Shown here in pieces: positions 9,055 through 16,811 of a stretch of DNA of 48,491 nt. This DNA is from Actinomadura sp. 6K520 (GTDB lineage: Bacteria > Actinomycetota > Actinomycetes > Streptosporangiales > Streptosporangiaceae): assembly GCF_004349245.1 (NCBI RefSeq), contig NZ_SMLC01000043.1, forward strand, positions 1 through 48,491. The letters run 5' to 3'. Below the pieces are notes generated by a model. The model searched no databases. It was given only the letters and a program-made list of their open reading frames with translations, and had not been told where the DNA came from. A program made the translations under genes and the position numbers. Within the stretch, counting starts at the first letter, position 1, and each line of letters starts with the position of its first letter.

Positions 9055-9376
9055 CGAGCGGGACCAGGTCGACGCGGCCGTCGGCAGGCGCCCCTGCAGG
9101 ACCAGCTCGGCTCGACCTCGCTATGAGCGCTGCGGTCGCGAGAGTCCACCAGGTCTCGTGACCACCACACAGGCGGCAGGACTATAGCTGCCGGGTGCGC
9201 AGAACGCTCCCGCGGTGGGGCTTCCAACCCCGTACGATCTTGACCTGCAGCAGGCCGACGGTGAGTAGCCTTTGGGCGCGTCAGCAAGTGACAGGAAAAC
9301 AGCGTGAAGCGATTGGGCCCTGCCGTGTTGGATGGGACACGTTTCCAGCGCCGTACTCCCTGAAGGGTCCTGCGAA
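9055..9376 (+). other. Intergenic region, no gene seen
   Basis: Short frames here have no start signal, motif or sensible composition. The region presumably holds the promoter of the Abi-type gene at 9377. Confidence 0.4.
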
Positions 9377-10420
9377 ATGACCGTGCCTGGCGCACCAGCC
9401 ATCCCGCCCGCATACCAACTCACCCTCGAACGAGCGGTCGGGATCACGGACGAGGCGTGGAAGGTCATCGAGGAGACGCAGCGGCGTCTGGCCCGCGCCC
9501 TCGAAGCCGCTGACCATCCTCTCGCACTGGGCGTCGCGAAGGAGATGGTGGAGACGATCGCCAAGATCGTCCTCGCGACGCGCGGCGAGGTCGCCGGATC
9601 ACAGATGGACTACGACAAGTGCGTGACGGCAGCTCATAAGGCGCTGGTGCGCCTCCCCGGCCAGCACTTGAGCAATGAGCCCGTGCTCAAGCAATTGGTG
9701 CAGAGCGCGAAGGGCATCGCTACGCAGCTCGCGCCGGTCCGCAACGCTTACGGGACAGGGCACGGGCGGGCGGAGCAGCCTGATATCCCGGAAGAGATGC
9801 TTCACCTGTGCTTGGACGGCGCGCTGCTGTGGTCGCGGTGGGCACTGCGGCGACTCGGCGTCCTCACACTCGCAATGCCCGAGCCCCTCATCCGGGACCT
9901 TAAAAGCGGGACCTTCTATGGCGGGACCTTGGCTCCGGGTCTGAAGGCAGCGCTGCAGACGGAAGGCGACGACGCGGTGCTGCGTCGGCTTGGTATGGCC
10001 GTCGGTCAGCGGGCCATGAGGGACACCCATGTCGTTCAGATGGAGGGCGTGCAGGCTTGTGCCGAAAGTAATGACCTACACGTCTGGCCTGCGACCTACC
10101 GGGCCGCTCTCTTCGAGGGGTTGTTCATCGATGCCACCGGGCGGCCCACCGTCAGCACGTGGTCGGCCGAGTGGGCATCCCGGGTGATCGCACCCCTCGA
10201 CGAGGACGAGGCCGGCGCGGTTATTAAAGATCTTGAGACCAAGCTCGCCGATACCAATATCGATGACCTCACAGCCGCCTTCGAGAACGGAGCATTCTGC
10301 CGCCTGCTCCACCACAGCTACCGTTACCTGCCGCCCCGGGCACAAGAAGCCTGGACCCTCCTACTCGATTACATCGTGCTGGCAGTCGGCCTGACCGAAC
10401 CGCCACAAGACTTCGAGTAG
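9377..10420 (+). CDS. Abi_C-type abortive infection family protein with extra C-terminal domain
   Basis: A 347-residue protein. Residues about 30-165 resemble the Abi_C module of 'abortive infection family' proteins: the AKEMVETIAKIVL helix, a conserved helical pair, then PVRNAYGTGHGR, which matches the family's RNxxGTGHG signature. In the usual arrangement this module ends the protein; here about 180 further residues follow that I do not recognise. A phage-defence role is inferred from the family name and the surrounding accessory genes. The ATG at 9377 has GAAGGG 9 bases upstream and is preferred to the ATG at 9332. Confidence 0.6.
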   Translation: MTVPGAPAIPPAYQLTLERAVGITDEAWKVIEETQRRLARALEAADHPLALGVAKEMVETIAKIVLATRGEVAGSQMDYDKCVTAAHKALVRLPGQHLSNEPVLKQLVQSAKGIATQLAPVRNAYGTGHGRAEQPDIPEEMLHLCLDGALLWSRWALRRLGVLTLAMPEPLIRDLKSGTFYGGTLAPGLKAALQTEGDDAVLRRLGMAVGQRAMRDTHVVQMEGVQACAESNDLHVWPATYRAALFEGLFIDATGRPTVSTWSAEWASRVIAPLDEDEAGAVIKDLETKLADTNIDDLTAAFENGAFCRLLHHSYRYLPPRAQEAWTLLLDYIVLAVGLTEPPQDFE

Positions 10421-10583
10421 GCGCTCCGCGGCCACAGACGCAGCGCAGGCTGGGCTTCACGGTCCGGGCGCCGGGTCGGGTTTCGAGGAACCGCCGGCGT
10501 TGAGCGTGCCCCTTTGCGACTCAACTCACCGAGGCATCCATCCAGTTAATCGTCCCGCTCACGGTGTCAGGCGCGGGTCACAG

Positions 10584-11549
10584 TCACGTGACCCGCAGCG
10601 AGAACCGCTGACGCAACCAGGCGACCAGACGTCGGCGCAGCGGCACGCGGGTACTCTCCACGCCGAGTGCGAGCAGCGGGACCTGGGAGTTCTTCTTCCA
10701 CGCCACCGGAATGAAGACCGGGCCGGCGACCACGTAGAACCGGGCGCCATGGTGCCTGGCGTGACCGCTCGGAGGATGCCACTCCAACCTGCCGTGCAAC
10801 GCGATCGTCTCGGTGAACCGCGACGCCGTGCTCCCCTCGCCGGGATACAGCCGGTCGAAGGCCGCCAGCACCTCCTTGGAGAAAGCGACTCGTCGCGCCA
10901 ACTCTGCCGATGACAGCCCGAACAAGGGCATGCTGCGGTGCAGCAACGTCAGCGCCTCGAACGGCTTCGCGCCCCCGCCCTGCCGGGAGATCGGCAGGCA
11001 GAACTCCTCCTCGCCGTCGTTCCCACCCGCGATCAGGAAGAAGTCCGCGGTGTTGCTGGAGTTGGTCCACCGCGGCCGACGCCGTACCGCCCTGGCATCA
11101 CGCCCCAGCACCCAGCGCATCTGCTCCTCAGCCGCCTTCGGATCTGCACGGCCACCGGTCCTCTGCTGGTAACGCTCCACCGCGTGCTCGGTCAGCCGCA
11201 CCTGGCCCATCAACTCCGCACCGCTCAACGCGAACGGATCGATGTGACGTTTACCGCGCCCGTTGGCCCGCAGGTAGGTATCGAGGACCACACAACCAGT
11301 CGCGGCGAAGCCACTGGCATCCCGCCTGTCCACGGCCAAGGGCAGGAGCAGCACGCCGTCGACGAGCAGGAACCTGCCGGTCTTACTGCGCCTTCCCTTG
11401 TACGGCGCGGGCAACTGATCCGAACTCACCACCCGACCGGCACCGCGCACCTGCTTCTCCAAGAAGGCCCGAGCCTGGACCGGCGTCCACCCCAGATCAG
11501 CCGCCGCCTGCCTGGCCGCCGCGTCCGTGATGCCCACACTCGGCGCCAT
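10584..11549 (-). CDS. Hypothetical protein with HxxERYQQR motif
   Basis: A 321-residue protein that I do not recognise. The N-terminus (about 1-40) is helical and could bind DNA. A central LTEHAVERYQQRTG segment is like HxxERxxxR motifs in several small unknown actinomycete proteins. The remainder is mixed alpha/beta, with a basic C-terminus. The ATG at 11549 follows AAGG at good spacing; the longer in-frame extension has poor composition. It lies tail-to-tail with the Abi-type gene and about 120 bases after a frameshifted membrane-protein gene on the same strand. Confidence 0.6.
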   Translation of the reverse strand: MAPSVGITDAAARQAAADLGWTPVQARAFLEKQVRGAGRVVSSDQLPAPYKGRRSKTGRFLLVDGVLLLPLAVDRRDASGFAATGCVVLDTYLRANGRGKRHIDPFALSGAELMGQVRLTEHAVERYQQRTGGRADPKAAEEQMRWVLGRDARAVRRRPRWTNSSNTADFFLIAGGNDGEEEFCLPISRQGGGAKPFEALTLLHRSMPLFGLSSAELARRVAFSKEVLAAFDRLYPGEGSTASRFTETIALHGRLEWHPPSGHARHHGARFYVVAGPVFIPVAWKKNSQVPLLALGVESTRVPLRRRLVAWLRQRFSLRVT

Positions 11550-11669
11550 CCCCAACCGCCTTTCGATTCCGCCCCAAGACTCACGGATCGCCCGAAACAA
11601 CCGGAGTATCCAAACGGTGAGATTCCTAGTGCAGCCCTGGCCTGTCCTGGATCCGCTGCTTCCCACCCC

Positions 11670-12243
11670 TCATGGATCTTCTTGATCGATGCCGACCATC
11701 GGGCGATCGTCTGACGCCAGCGTCGGCACAGCGCCGGGAACCTGCAACTCGTCGCGCCCACGGGCGTAGTAATCGGTCCGTGCTCTTCGAAACGCCTGGT
11801 AGGCGTTATCCCACCCAGCCTCGTCCACATGCACGAGCCCACGTACGCACCATTCCAGATGCCACAGCTTCCGGTTCAGATCATGAGCGGCCTCGACCGT
11901 CGCCGCATCCCCGAGAACTTCGATGACCTGGAACGCCACTCCTCGTCTGGCCTCTCCCTCAGTCAGCAGATCACGCCCATCAGCGATGGCTGGCCGCAGG
12001 CAATCGGTGACCAAAGCCGCGAGTTGCCGCAAGCCGACGGGTGAGCATGCCCTGGTCGCTCACCGCGTTCAGGTACACAACGTGCGCATCCAGGCGTCGC
12101 TCATCCCAGCGCACCGCGCGTTCGCGTCGAGTCAGGCGGCGCTCATGAAGCCAGGTCACAAGGTAGGACATCGCGCCGCCGACAATGACTGCGATCAAGC
12201 ACGAACCCGGCGAGCACGTCGGTCTCGAATGCCTCGATCTCAT
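11670..12243 (-). pseudogene. Frameshifted membrane-anchored hypothetical protein
   Basis: Two overlapping minus-strand frames look like halves of one protein. The upstream part (12243 to about 12030) has a membrane segment (CLIAVIVGGAMSYLVTWLHE) and a charged helix ending in RRLDAHVVYLNAV. The downstream part (about 12050 to 11670) continues with helical repeats (LAALVTDCLRP; GDAATVEAAHDLNRKLWHLEW). This matches my memory of a common actinomycete family of about 180 residues with an N-terminal anchor and a WH...EW helix. The frames switch within about 11,980-12,055. A real frameshift mutation or a sequencing error would both explain it; two coupled genes is a weaker alternative because the second half lacks a good start. 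Confidence 0.5.
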
Positions 12244-12536
12244 CCGCAGAGCCCGGCCCGCGTCTCTCCCTCAGGTCAGCGACCGCTGTCAGAGCCACGA
12301 ACCCACCGCCCTCTCCTTCACTGCTATTCTAGTGCAGGGCGATCACTCTAATCGACGTTGCTTCAGAATTTCTGAGATTCGATCGATTGCCCGGCCCTGA
12401 TACCACGTGAAGGCATAGGCGCTGAACAGCGCGACCTGCAGCCTCCAGCAGGCGGCACCGTCAGCCGCGGAACTCCAGTGGACTCCTACTGAGGGGTGGA
12501 GTCCAGCCTGGGGCCCTTCCGCTTGAAAGAACCTAA

Positions 12537-13636
12537 GAGGGCGTTTGATTTGAGACTTTCGTCCCGTGTGCCCTAATAGGTCCATCGCCAGTTTGGGGTG
12601 GTTTCGCCGGTTATGCGTTTGGTGAGGTTGTCGATCGAGGCGATGTGGATCATGGCTTCGGAGCTGGCCGGCAGTGTTTCGTAGTCGCGGGCGAGGCGGC
12701 GATGGAGCATGATCCACCCCAGGCTTCTTTCTACTACCCACCGGCGTTTGACGACGTGGAAACCAGGCGTTTTGGTGCTTCTGGGGACGACCTCGACGTC
12801 GATATCCAGCTTGGCCCCGTATTCGACGGCGGCGTTCTTGAATCCGGTGTCGACCCAGGTTTTAGAAATGCTTGGATAGGTCTTCTTTGTCTGGTCGAGC
12901 AACTGCCTGCCGATGGCGTTGTCGGACTGGCTCGCGGCGGTCACGATCACGGCGAGGATCAGCCCGAGCGTATCGGTGACGATGCCTCTTTTGCGGCCTA
13001 CGATCTTCTTGCCGGCGTCTGTTCCCTGGCTGGTCACGGGGACGTTGGTGGAGGTCTTCACGCTCTGGGTGTCGACCACGCCGGCGGTCGGTTCGGGCTT
13101 TCGGCCTTCCTTGATGCGGGCGAGGCTGGTCAGTTCATATCCAAGCTTGGTGAAGATTCCCTCGTCCCGCCAGGCCGCATAGTAGGCGTAGACGGTGGCA
13201 TGCGGTGGGAAGTCGTGGGGCAGGTATCGCCAGGCGATTCCCGTCCGGTTGACATACAGGATCGCGTTGAAGATTTCTCGTAGGTCGGTGAGGGCCGGTT
13301 TTCCGGTGGGTCGACGATCGAGCCGGTTCTGGCGCCATGCGCTGAGCGTCGACTCGATCAATTCCCAGCGGGCGTCGGAGATGTCGGAGGGGTATGCGCG
13401 TCGGGGGGTCACGCCAGAGCCTTACCTTATGCGCGGTCGTCACCGCCAAGAGGAATTGAGTACGGCGTTTCTATGGCAAGTTCAAACCAGACAGAAATCG
13501 GAGCGCATATCAGAATGAAACGGGCCCGACGACTTGCGGCCGCGGAAGCGCAAGTGGCCCCATGGTGCCCATATCGACACAAAGAGTCGGACAGGCATAA
13601 GCCTGCATTGTGGACACGCCACACCTAAACGCCCTC
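12537..13636 (-). mobile_element. Complete IS5-family insertion sequence, 1100 bp
   Basis: The ends carry the inverted repeat GAGGGCGTTT (perfect over 10 bases, imperfect beyond), and the element is flanked by a TAA direct repeat at 12534-12536 and 13637-13639. A TNA target duplication is typical of the IS427 subgroup of IS5. The insertion splits an XRE-type regulator gene. One uninterrupted transposase gene makes it potentially active. Confidence 0.85.
12573..13412 (-). CDS. IS5-family transposase, intact
   Basis: A 279-residue DDE transposase. The N-terminal domain (PSDISDARWELIESTL ... GIAWRYLPHDFPP) is typical of IS5/IS427 transposases. The catalytic residues are visible as Asp in VVDTQSVK, Asp in WVDTGFKN, and Glu in the WVVERSLGWIMLHRRLARDYE segment. 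It is a single frame, with no programmed frameshift needed. It occupies most of the 1100-bp element and has no stop or deletion. Confidence 0.92.
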   Translation of the reverse strand: MTPRRAYPSDISDARWELIESTLSAWRQNRLDRRPTGKPALTDLREIFNAILYVNRTGIAWRYLPHDFPPHATVYAYYAAWRDEGIFTKLGYELTSLARIKEGRKPEPTAGVVDTQSVKTSTNVPVTSQGTDAGKKIVGRKRGIVTDTLGLILAVIVTAASQSDNAIGRQLLDQTKKTYPSISKTWVDTGFKNAAVEYGAKLDIDVEVVPRSTKTPGFHVVKRRWVVERSLGWIMLHRRLARDYETLPASSEAMIHIASIDNLTKRITGETTPNWRWTY

Positions 13637-14423
13637 TAAGGCCGTTGAGCTTCTGCCGAGGGCCGCCGGAGAACGCCAGAAAGACCATGCCGTCATCAAT
13701 CAGCGCCATGTTGATCAGATCGGCCGCTGCCGTCCACCGCAGCACGTTCGCCTCGTCGTTGAGGATGTGCTTGGTGCCTGCATAGTGCTCCCCAGCCCAC
13801 TCCAAGACGTCCGGATCGGAGAGTCCGTCCTGTTCTGGTATGCCGATGATGCGTCGCACACAGCGTTCGTCTTCGCTTTCCTCCGAGGCCCAACGCAGTA
13901 CTGAATCGAAATAGTCGGCGGAGGCGCGGGTGGCGAAAGCAGTCGGCGGGTAGCGCCGGGCATAGGTGAGCCGGATTTCGGAACGCGCCTGGTTGACCTG
14001 TTCGGTGGCGGCTTCGTAGAACTCGCGATTGTCGCGGTACCACTGGACGCTGAGCATCGCGGTGCCCGTGACGCCGGGCACACCGGGAAGCGGGTCCTTC
14101 TTCGCTGCGCTCTGACGCTGCTCGTCAATCCGCCTTCTGGCCTCCAGCCAGCGTTCTCGCCACAGCGCGGGATCGTCACCACATGCCCTGACCAGAGCCT
14201 GTGTGTGCTCCCAGGAGGGAAACCGGCGGCCGTTCAGGATGGCGGAGACGGTGGAGCGTGCGCATCCCACTTTCCGGGCAAGAGCCTCCTCCGTTGGCAT
14301 GTGCAGAGTGCTGCGCCGAAGCTCACGAAGGTGGGCGGCGAACCACTCTCGAGGGTCGGACGGTACCGGCTGCCGAAGCCCGCTGGTGGACATCTCTCAT
14401 CGCTCCTGACACAGAACGCTACC

Positions 14424-14434
14424 GAGTGACACTC
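14424..14434. promoter_or_regulatory. Palindrome between divergent XRE regulator and small peptide gene
   Basis: GAGTG-A-CACTC is a perfect 11-base palindrome 31 bases upstream of the XRE-type regulator start. XRE regulators often bind such sites in their own promoter. The link is inferred from position only. Confidence 0.35.
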
Positions 14435-14509
14435 ATTGTCCGCCATCGCTCCCTGCCGTCGCAGCCGTTCGTCCGCGAACGGTCACAACATGCCGGCGAA
14501 GGACCTCCT

Positions 14510-14617
14510 ATGTCTGGATTCATTGCGGTCCAGAATCCAGCGTCTGACACTTTGGCTATCCGAGTCTCGTCGACCGGATCCATAAAGAAGGGAGTCGCTC
14601 ATGTGATCGAGCCGTAG
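14510..14617 (+). CDS. Possible 35-residue peptide gene
   Basis: A short frame (MSGFIAVQNP ... AHVIEP) starting at an ATG with GAAGGA 6 bases upstream. It is divergent from the interrupted XRE-type regulator and is followed 40 bases later by a strong hairpin. A ribosome-binding site, a discrete stop and a terminator-like hairpin together argue for a real small gene. There is no signal peptide, double-glycine or lanthipeptide-like Cys, so I do not call it a RiPP precursor. It could be a signalling peptide, an antitoxin-like partner of the regulator, or a chance frame. Confidence 0.4.
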   Translation: MSGFIAVQNPASDTLAIRVSSTGSIKKGVAHVIEP

Positions 14618-14657
14618 CCCTTGAACTGGGCATCACGACGAAGACCGGTAACGACCC

Positions 14658-14702
14658 AAGGCCGCCCCCTGGTCCTTCTGGCTGGAAGAAGGGAGCGGCC
14701 TT
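14658..14702 (+). terminator. Hairpin downstream of small peptide frame
   Basis: Two 13-base arms (14658-14670 and 14690-14702) pair at 12 of 13 positions, with core AAGGCCGC/GCGGCCTT around a 19-base loop, followed by TCTCC. This is consistent with a factor-independent terminator for the small gene. Confidence 0.5.
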
Positions 14703-14875
14703 CTCCGAACACAAGGAATCCTCATGCTCGTCGAATCCAGCATACGTTCTTCACGCAGGGTGCGAGCAGGTATCGCTGTGCCGGAACCGGCCAGCGCGCC
14801 CCTACCCTCCCGACCCCGGGGCTGTACAGGAAAGAGTGCGGCCGCGCGCCGGAACAGGCGTTGGGGAGGCGGTCG

Positions 14876-15055
14876 ATGATCACGCTTCAGGGCATCGTCG
14901 TCCTGATCGCCACATTGCTCGCTGAGACGATCTTCTGCGCACTCACCCTTGCGGCCGGGGCCGGCTGGCCTGCCGCGCTGCTCAGCGCCGGTGGCGCCGG
15001 AGGCGGTGTACTCAGTGTGCTGCCCCGGCTCTTGGAGCGCGGTTCCCCATCATAG
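14876..15055 (+). CDS. Small membrane protein, 59 residues
   Basis: The ATG at 14876 has GGGGAGG about 7 bases upstream, the best start in a longer open frame. The product has an N-terminal hydrophobic helix (LQGIVVLIATLLAETIFC) and a second hydrophobic, Gly/Ala-rich segment ending in LPRLLERG, so it probably spans the membrane once or twice. I do not recognise a family. Hydrophobicity and the ribosome-binding site support it. Confidence 0.5.
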   Translation: MITLQGIVVLIATLLAETIFCALTLAAGAGWPAALLSAGGAGGGVLSVLPRLLERGSPS

Positions 15056-15410
15056 TTTTCGTGACCTGGACGATGCCCGTGGTCAGAGACCCCGGCAAAC
15101 GCGGACATTCGCCGATGGGCGCCCCTCTGTAGTGACTCTTCGCAGTGGGGCGCCCGTGCGGCACCTAGGGATCATCGCGGATGACCGGTGAGCTGCGGGA
15201 TGCGGGCTGGGAGGTATCGGTCAACACTGTGGTGGCGCGGAGGGCCGAACTCCGCTTGGCCGCGTGTCCGCCCAGAAGTGACGGTCGCTGACCCGCAGCG
15301 CGGTCGTATCACCATGATCAGCCGCTAGACCGCCCCCCATCATGATGGCGGCGGCGACTTTAACCAGCTCATGGATCGGCTCAGGCAGACTGAACCCTTG
15401 ATCGCTCGCC
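15056..15410 (+). other. Intergenic region, no gene seen
   Basis: This 355-base stretch contains only short frames without start signals or recognisable motifs. Nothing else stands out. Confidence 0.4.
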
Positions 15411-15910
15411 TCACCCCTCCACCGGAGGCGCCTTGCCGATCAGGTCGTGGCCGTCAGGACCAGCCCCTATGAAGGAGGTGGCCGCGCAGACCGCGGCGGC
15501 GATCAACTTCGACCACGCGCCCCGCCCCGGCAGCATCTGGACCGCCAGTTTCGGGCCGATGACCGTCAGCAGCGCGGAGCAGATCCAGGGCAGATAGACC
15601 GCGATCCACGGGCGGCGCTGTTATCGTTCAGCAGGGTCAGCAGGGACTGTTCCTCGTCCCTGCTCGGGTCGCGGGCCTCCAGCTGGTTCGGACCCTTGGG
15701 GAGCAACTCGCGCATCATCTCGACCGCGCGGTCGGCGGCCATGCTCGTCGGCCGGTAGGTGTCGCTTCGTCTCTGCTCGTCGGCGGATGACCCGTCCTTG
15801 TCCCAGAGCCGGTGCTTCTGAGAAACAGATAATCGAGGTATTTTCTTGGTTGTGGGAATGGGTCTTGCGATCGTGCTGGTAATAGTCACCACGGTGGACG
15901 TGGTCACCAC
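15411..15910 (-). pseudogene. Frameshifted membrane protein gene
   Basis: Two minus-strand frames seem to belong to one protein. The first (15910 to about 15615) has a hydrophobic N-terminus, a charged region and EEQSLLTLLND. Shortly after this, a different frame continues with RPWIAVYLPWICSALLTVIG and SKLIAAAVCAATSFIGAG, two hydrophobic helices, ending at a TGA at 15411-15413. Reading one frame alone gives a truncated, implausible tail. The shift lies near 15,615. A mutation or a sequencing error are both possible, and I do not recognise the family. Confidence 0.45.
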
Positions 15911-15986
15911 GAGGAAGAGGAAAGCGACAGCAGTTCACGTACCCACCGGCCCGGCCCAAGAGCGTGACACTGTACGCTCGATCCGC

Positions 15987-16026
15987 TTGCGGTAGTGCCC
16001 TGACTTCAATATCATACTGAGTATGA
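15987..16026 (+). promoter_or_regulatory. Promoter with palindrome over the thioesterase start codon
   Basis: TTGCGG (15987-15992), a 17-base spacer and TATCAT (16010-16015) form a plausible sigma-70-type promoter. Transcription would begin at about 16022-16023, on the ATG itself, implying a leaderless mRNA; no ribosome-binding site is visible. The palindrome TCATACT-G-AGTATGA (16012-16026) covers the -10 end and the start codon and is a good candidate operator. Confidence 0.5.
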
Positions 16027-16778
16027 AAGTGACGTCTCCTCCTCGGGTCAATAGGCAGCGTTGGTTGTCGAGGAAACCGGACCCTTCGGCTGCGGCGCGG
16101 CTGTTCTGCTTCCCCTACTCCGGATGTAGTGCGTCGATGTACAGTCAGTGGCCGCGTTGGATCGGCCAGATCGAGATTTGCCTCATTCAGCCGCCTGCTC
16201 GGCAGAAGCGGATTCGTGAGCCGCACTACGAGACCTATGAGGCATTGGCGGCGGCTCTGGTCGAGTACCTGCCGCCGTATCTTGACAGGCCGTTCGCGTT
16301 CTTCGGGCATTGTGGAGGAGCTTTACCTGGGGTGGAACTGACGCGCCAACTGGCTGCGGCCGGACTTCCTCTGCCGAGACGGGTGTTCGTGTCGTCGCAG
16401 GTCGCCCCGCATGACGGGCCGTACGGCCGGTTACTCGACCTGAACGCCGACCAGCTTGGCGAGGAGCTGGGCAAGATCATGACCAATCTCGGCGTCGAGC
16501 CGACCGCGGAATTGATCGAAATGAGCCTTGAACTGCTGATCCAGGATCTCGAGGCAAATAAGCGCTACAAGGTCGCGAAACCCTTTTATTTGCCAACTGG
16601 AATCACCGCCATCGGCTGGTACGATGATTCGGAGATACCGATGGATCGGATGAACGGCTGGCGAGAGGTGTCCGAGGACTGTCGCTATGCCCTGCTCGAA
16701 GGTGATCACTTCCGGTTTCTTGACGCACCGCGTGCGCTACTGGACGAATTCGAGCGCGACCTGGCCTCGTCCGCGTAA
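16023..16778 (+). CDS. Type II thioesterase with Cys nucleophile
   Basis: A 251-residue alpha/beta-hydrolase of the external (type II) thioesterase family that acts on PCP-bound acyl or aminoacyl groups. The family features are FCFPYSG near residue 29, the nucleophile elbow GHCGG (Cys97 in place of the usual Ser), an acidic residue around Asp201-202 and a His in EGDHF (His229). It is the only plus-strand gene among the left-hand cluster genes and converges on the aminotransferase gene. With A-PCP and P450 genes nearby, its likely job is release of a modified amino acid, as NikP2 does in nikkomycin biosynthesis, rather than only proofreading. It is paralogous to the thioesterase at 41316. Confidence 0.85.
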   Translation: MKVTSPPRVNRQRWLSRKPDPSAAARLFCFPYSGCSASMYSQWPRWIGQIEICLIQPPARQKRIREPHYETYEALAAALVEYLPPYLDRPFAFFGHCGGALPGVELTRQLAAAGLPLPRRVFVSSQVAPHDGPYGRLLDLNADQLGEELGKIMTNLGVEPTAELIEMSLELLIQDLEANKRYKVAKPFYLPTGITAIGWYDDSEIPMDRMNGWREVSEDCRYALLEGDHFRFLDAPRALLDEFERDLASSA

Positions 16779-16811
16779 GGGAATCGGCAGGCCAGGTCAC
16801 ACGTGCCACTT

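Larger units (their letters stand above)
12343..14393 (-). pseudogene. XRE-family regulator interrupted by IS5-family element
   Basis: The first 252 codons (14393 to 13637) encode an N-terminal helix-turn-helix (EEALARKVGCARSTVSAILN, about residues 34-53), a charged linker and a C-terminal alpha/beta domain ending at NGL. An IS then interrupts the frame. Beyond the IS, bases 12533 to 12343 continue the same protein (RFFQAEGPQAGLHPSVGV ... stop). Removing the IS and one copy of the 3-base duplication gives 948 bases, exactly 316 codons, so the intact gene encoded 315 residues. AGGAG lies upstream of the ATG at 14393. The residual frame runs into the IS and would end in unrelated residues. DNA-binding by the truncated protein remains possible. 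Confidence 0.85.

Noticed and set aside
14510..14617. RiPP precursor peptide
   Set aside because: No leader cleavage motif, no Cys, no core-like repeat and no modifying enzyme nearby.
14621..14875. N-terminal extension of the 59-residue membrane protein
   Set aside because: Composition is basic and irregular, overlapping the terminator hairpin. The ATG at 14876 has a clear ribosome-binding site.
16023..16778. Beta-lactone-forming thioesterase, by analogy with ObiF
   Set aside because: The Cys nucleophile alone is not enough; this is a free-standing type II enzyme, not a terminal TE domain. It is kept only as a question in the findings.
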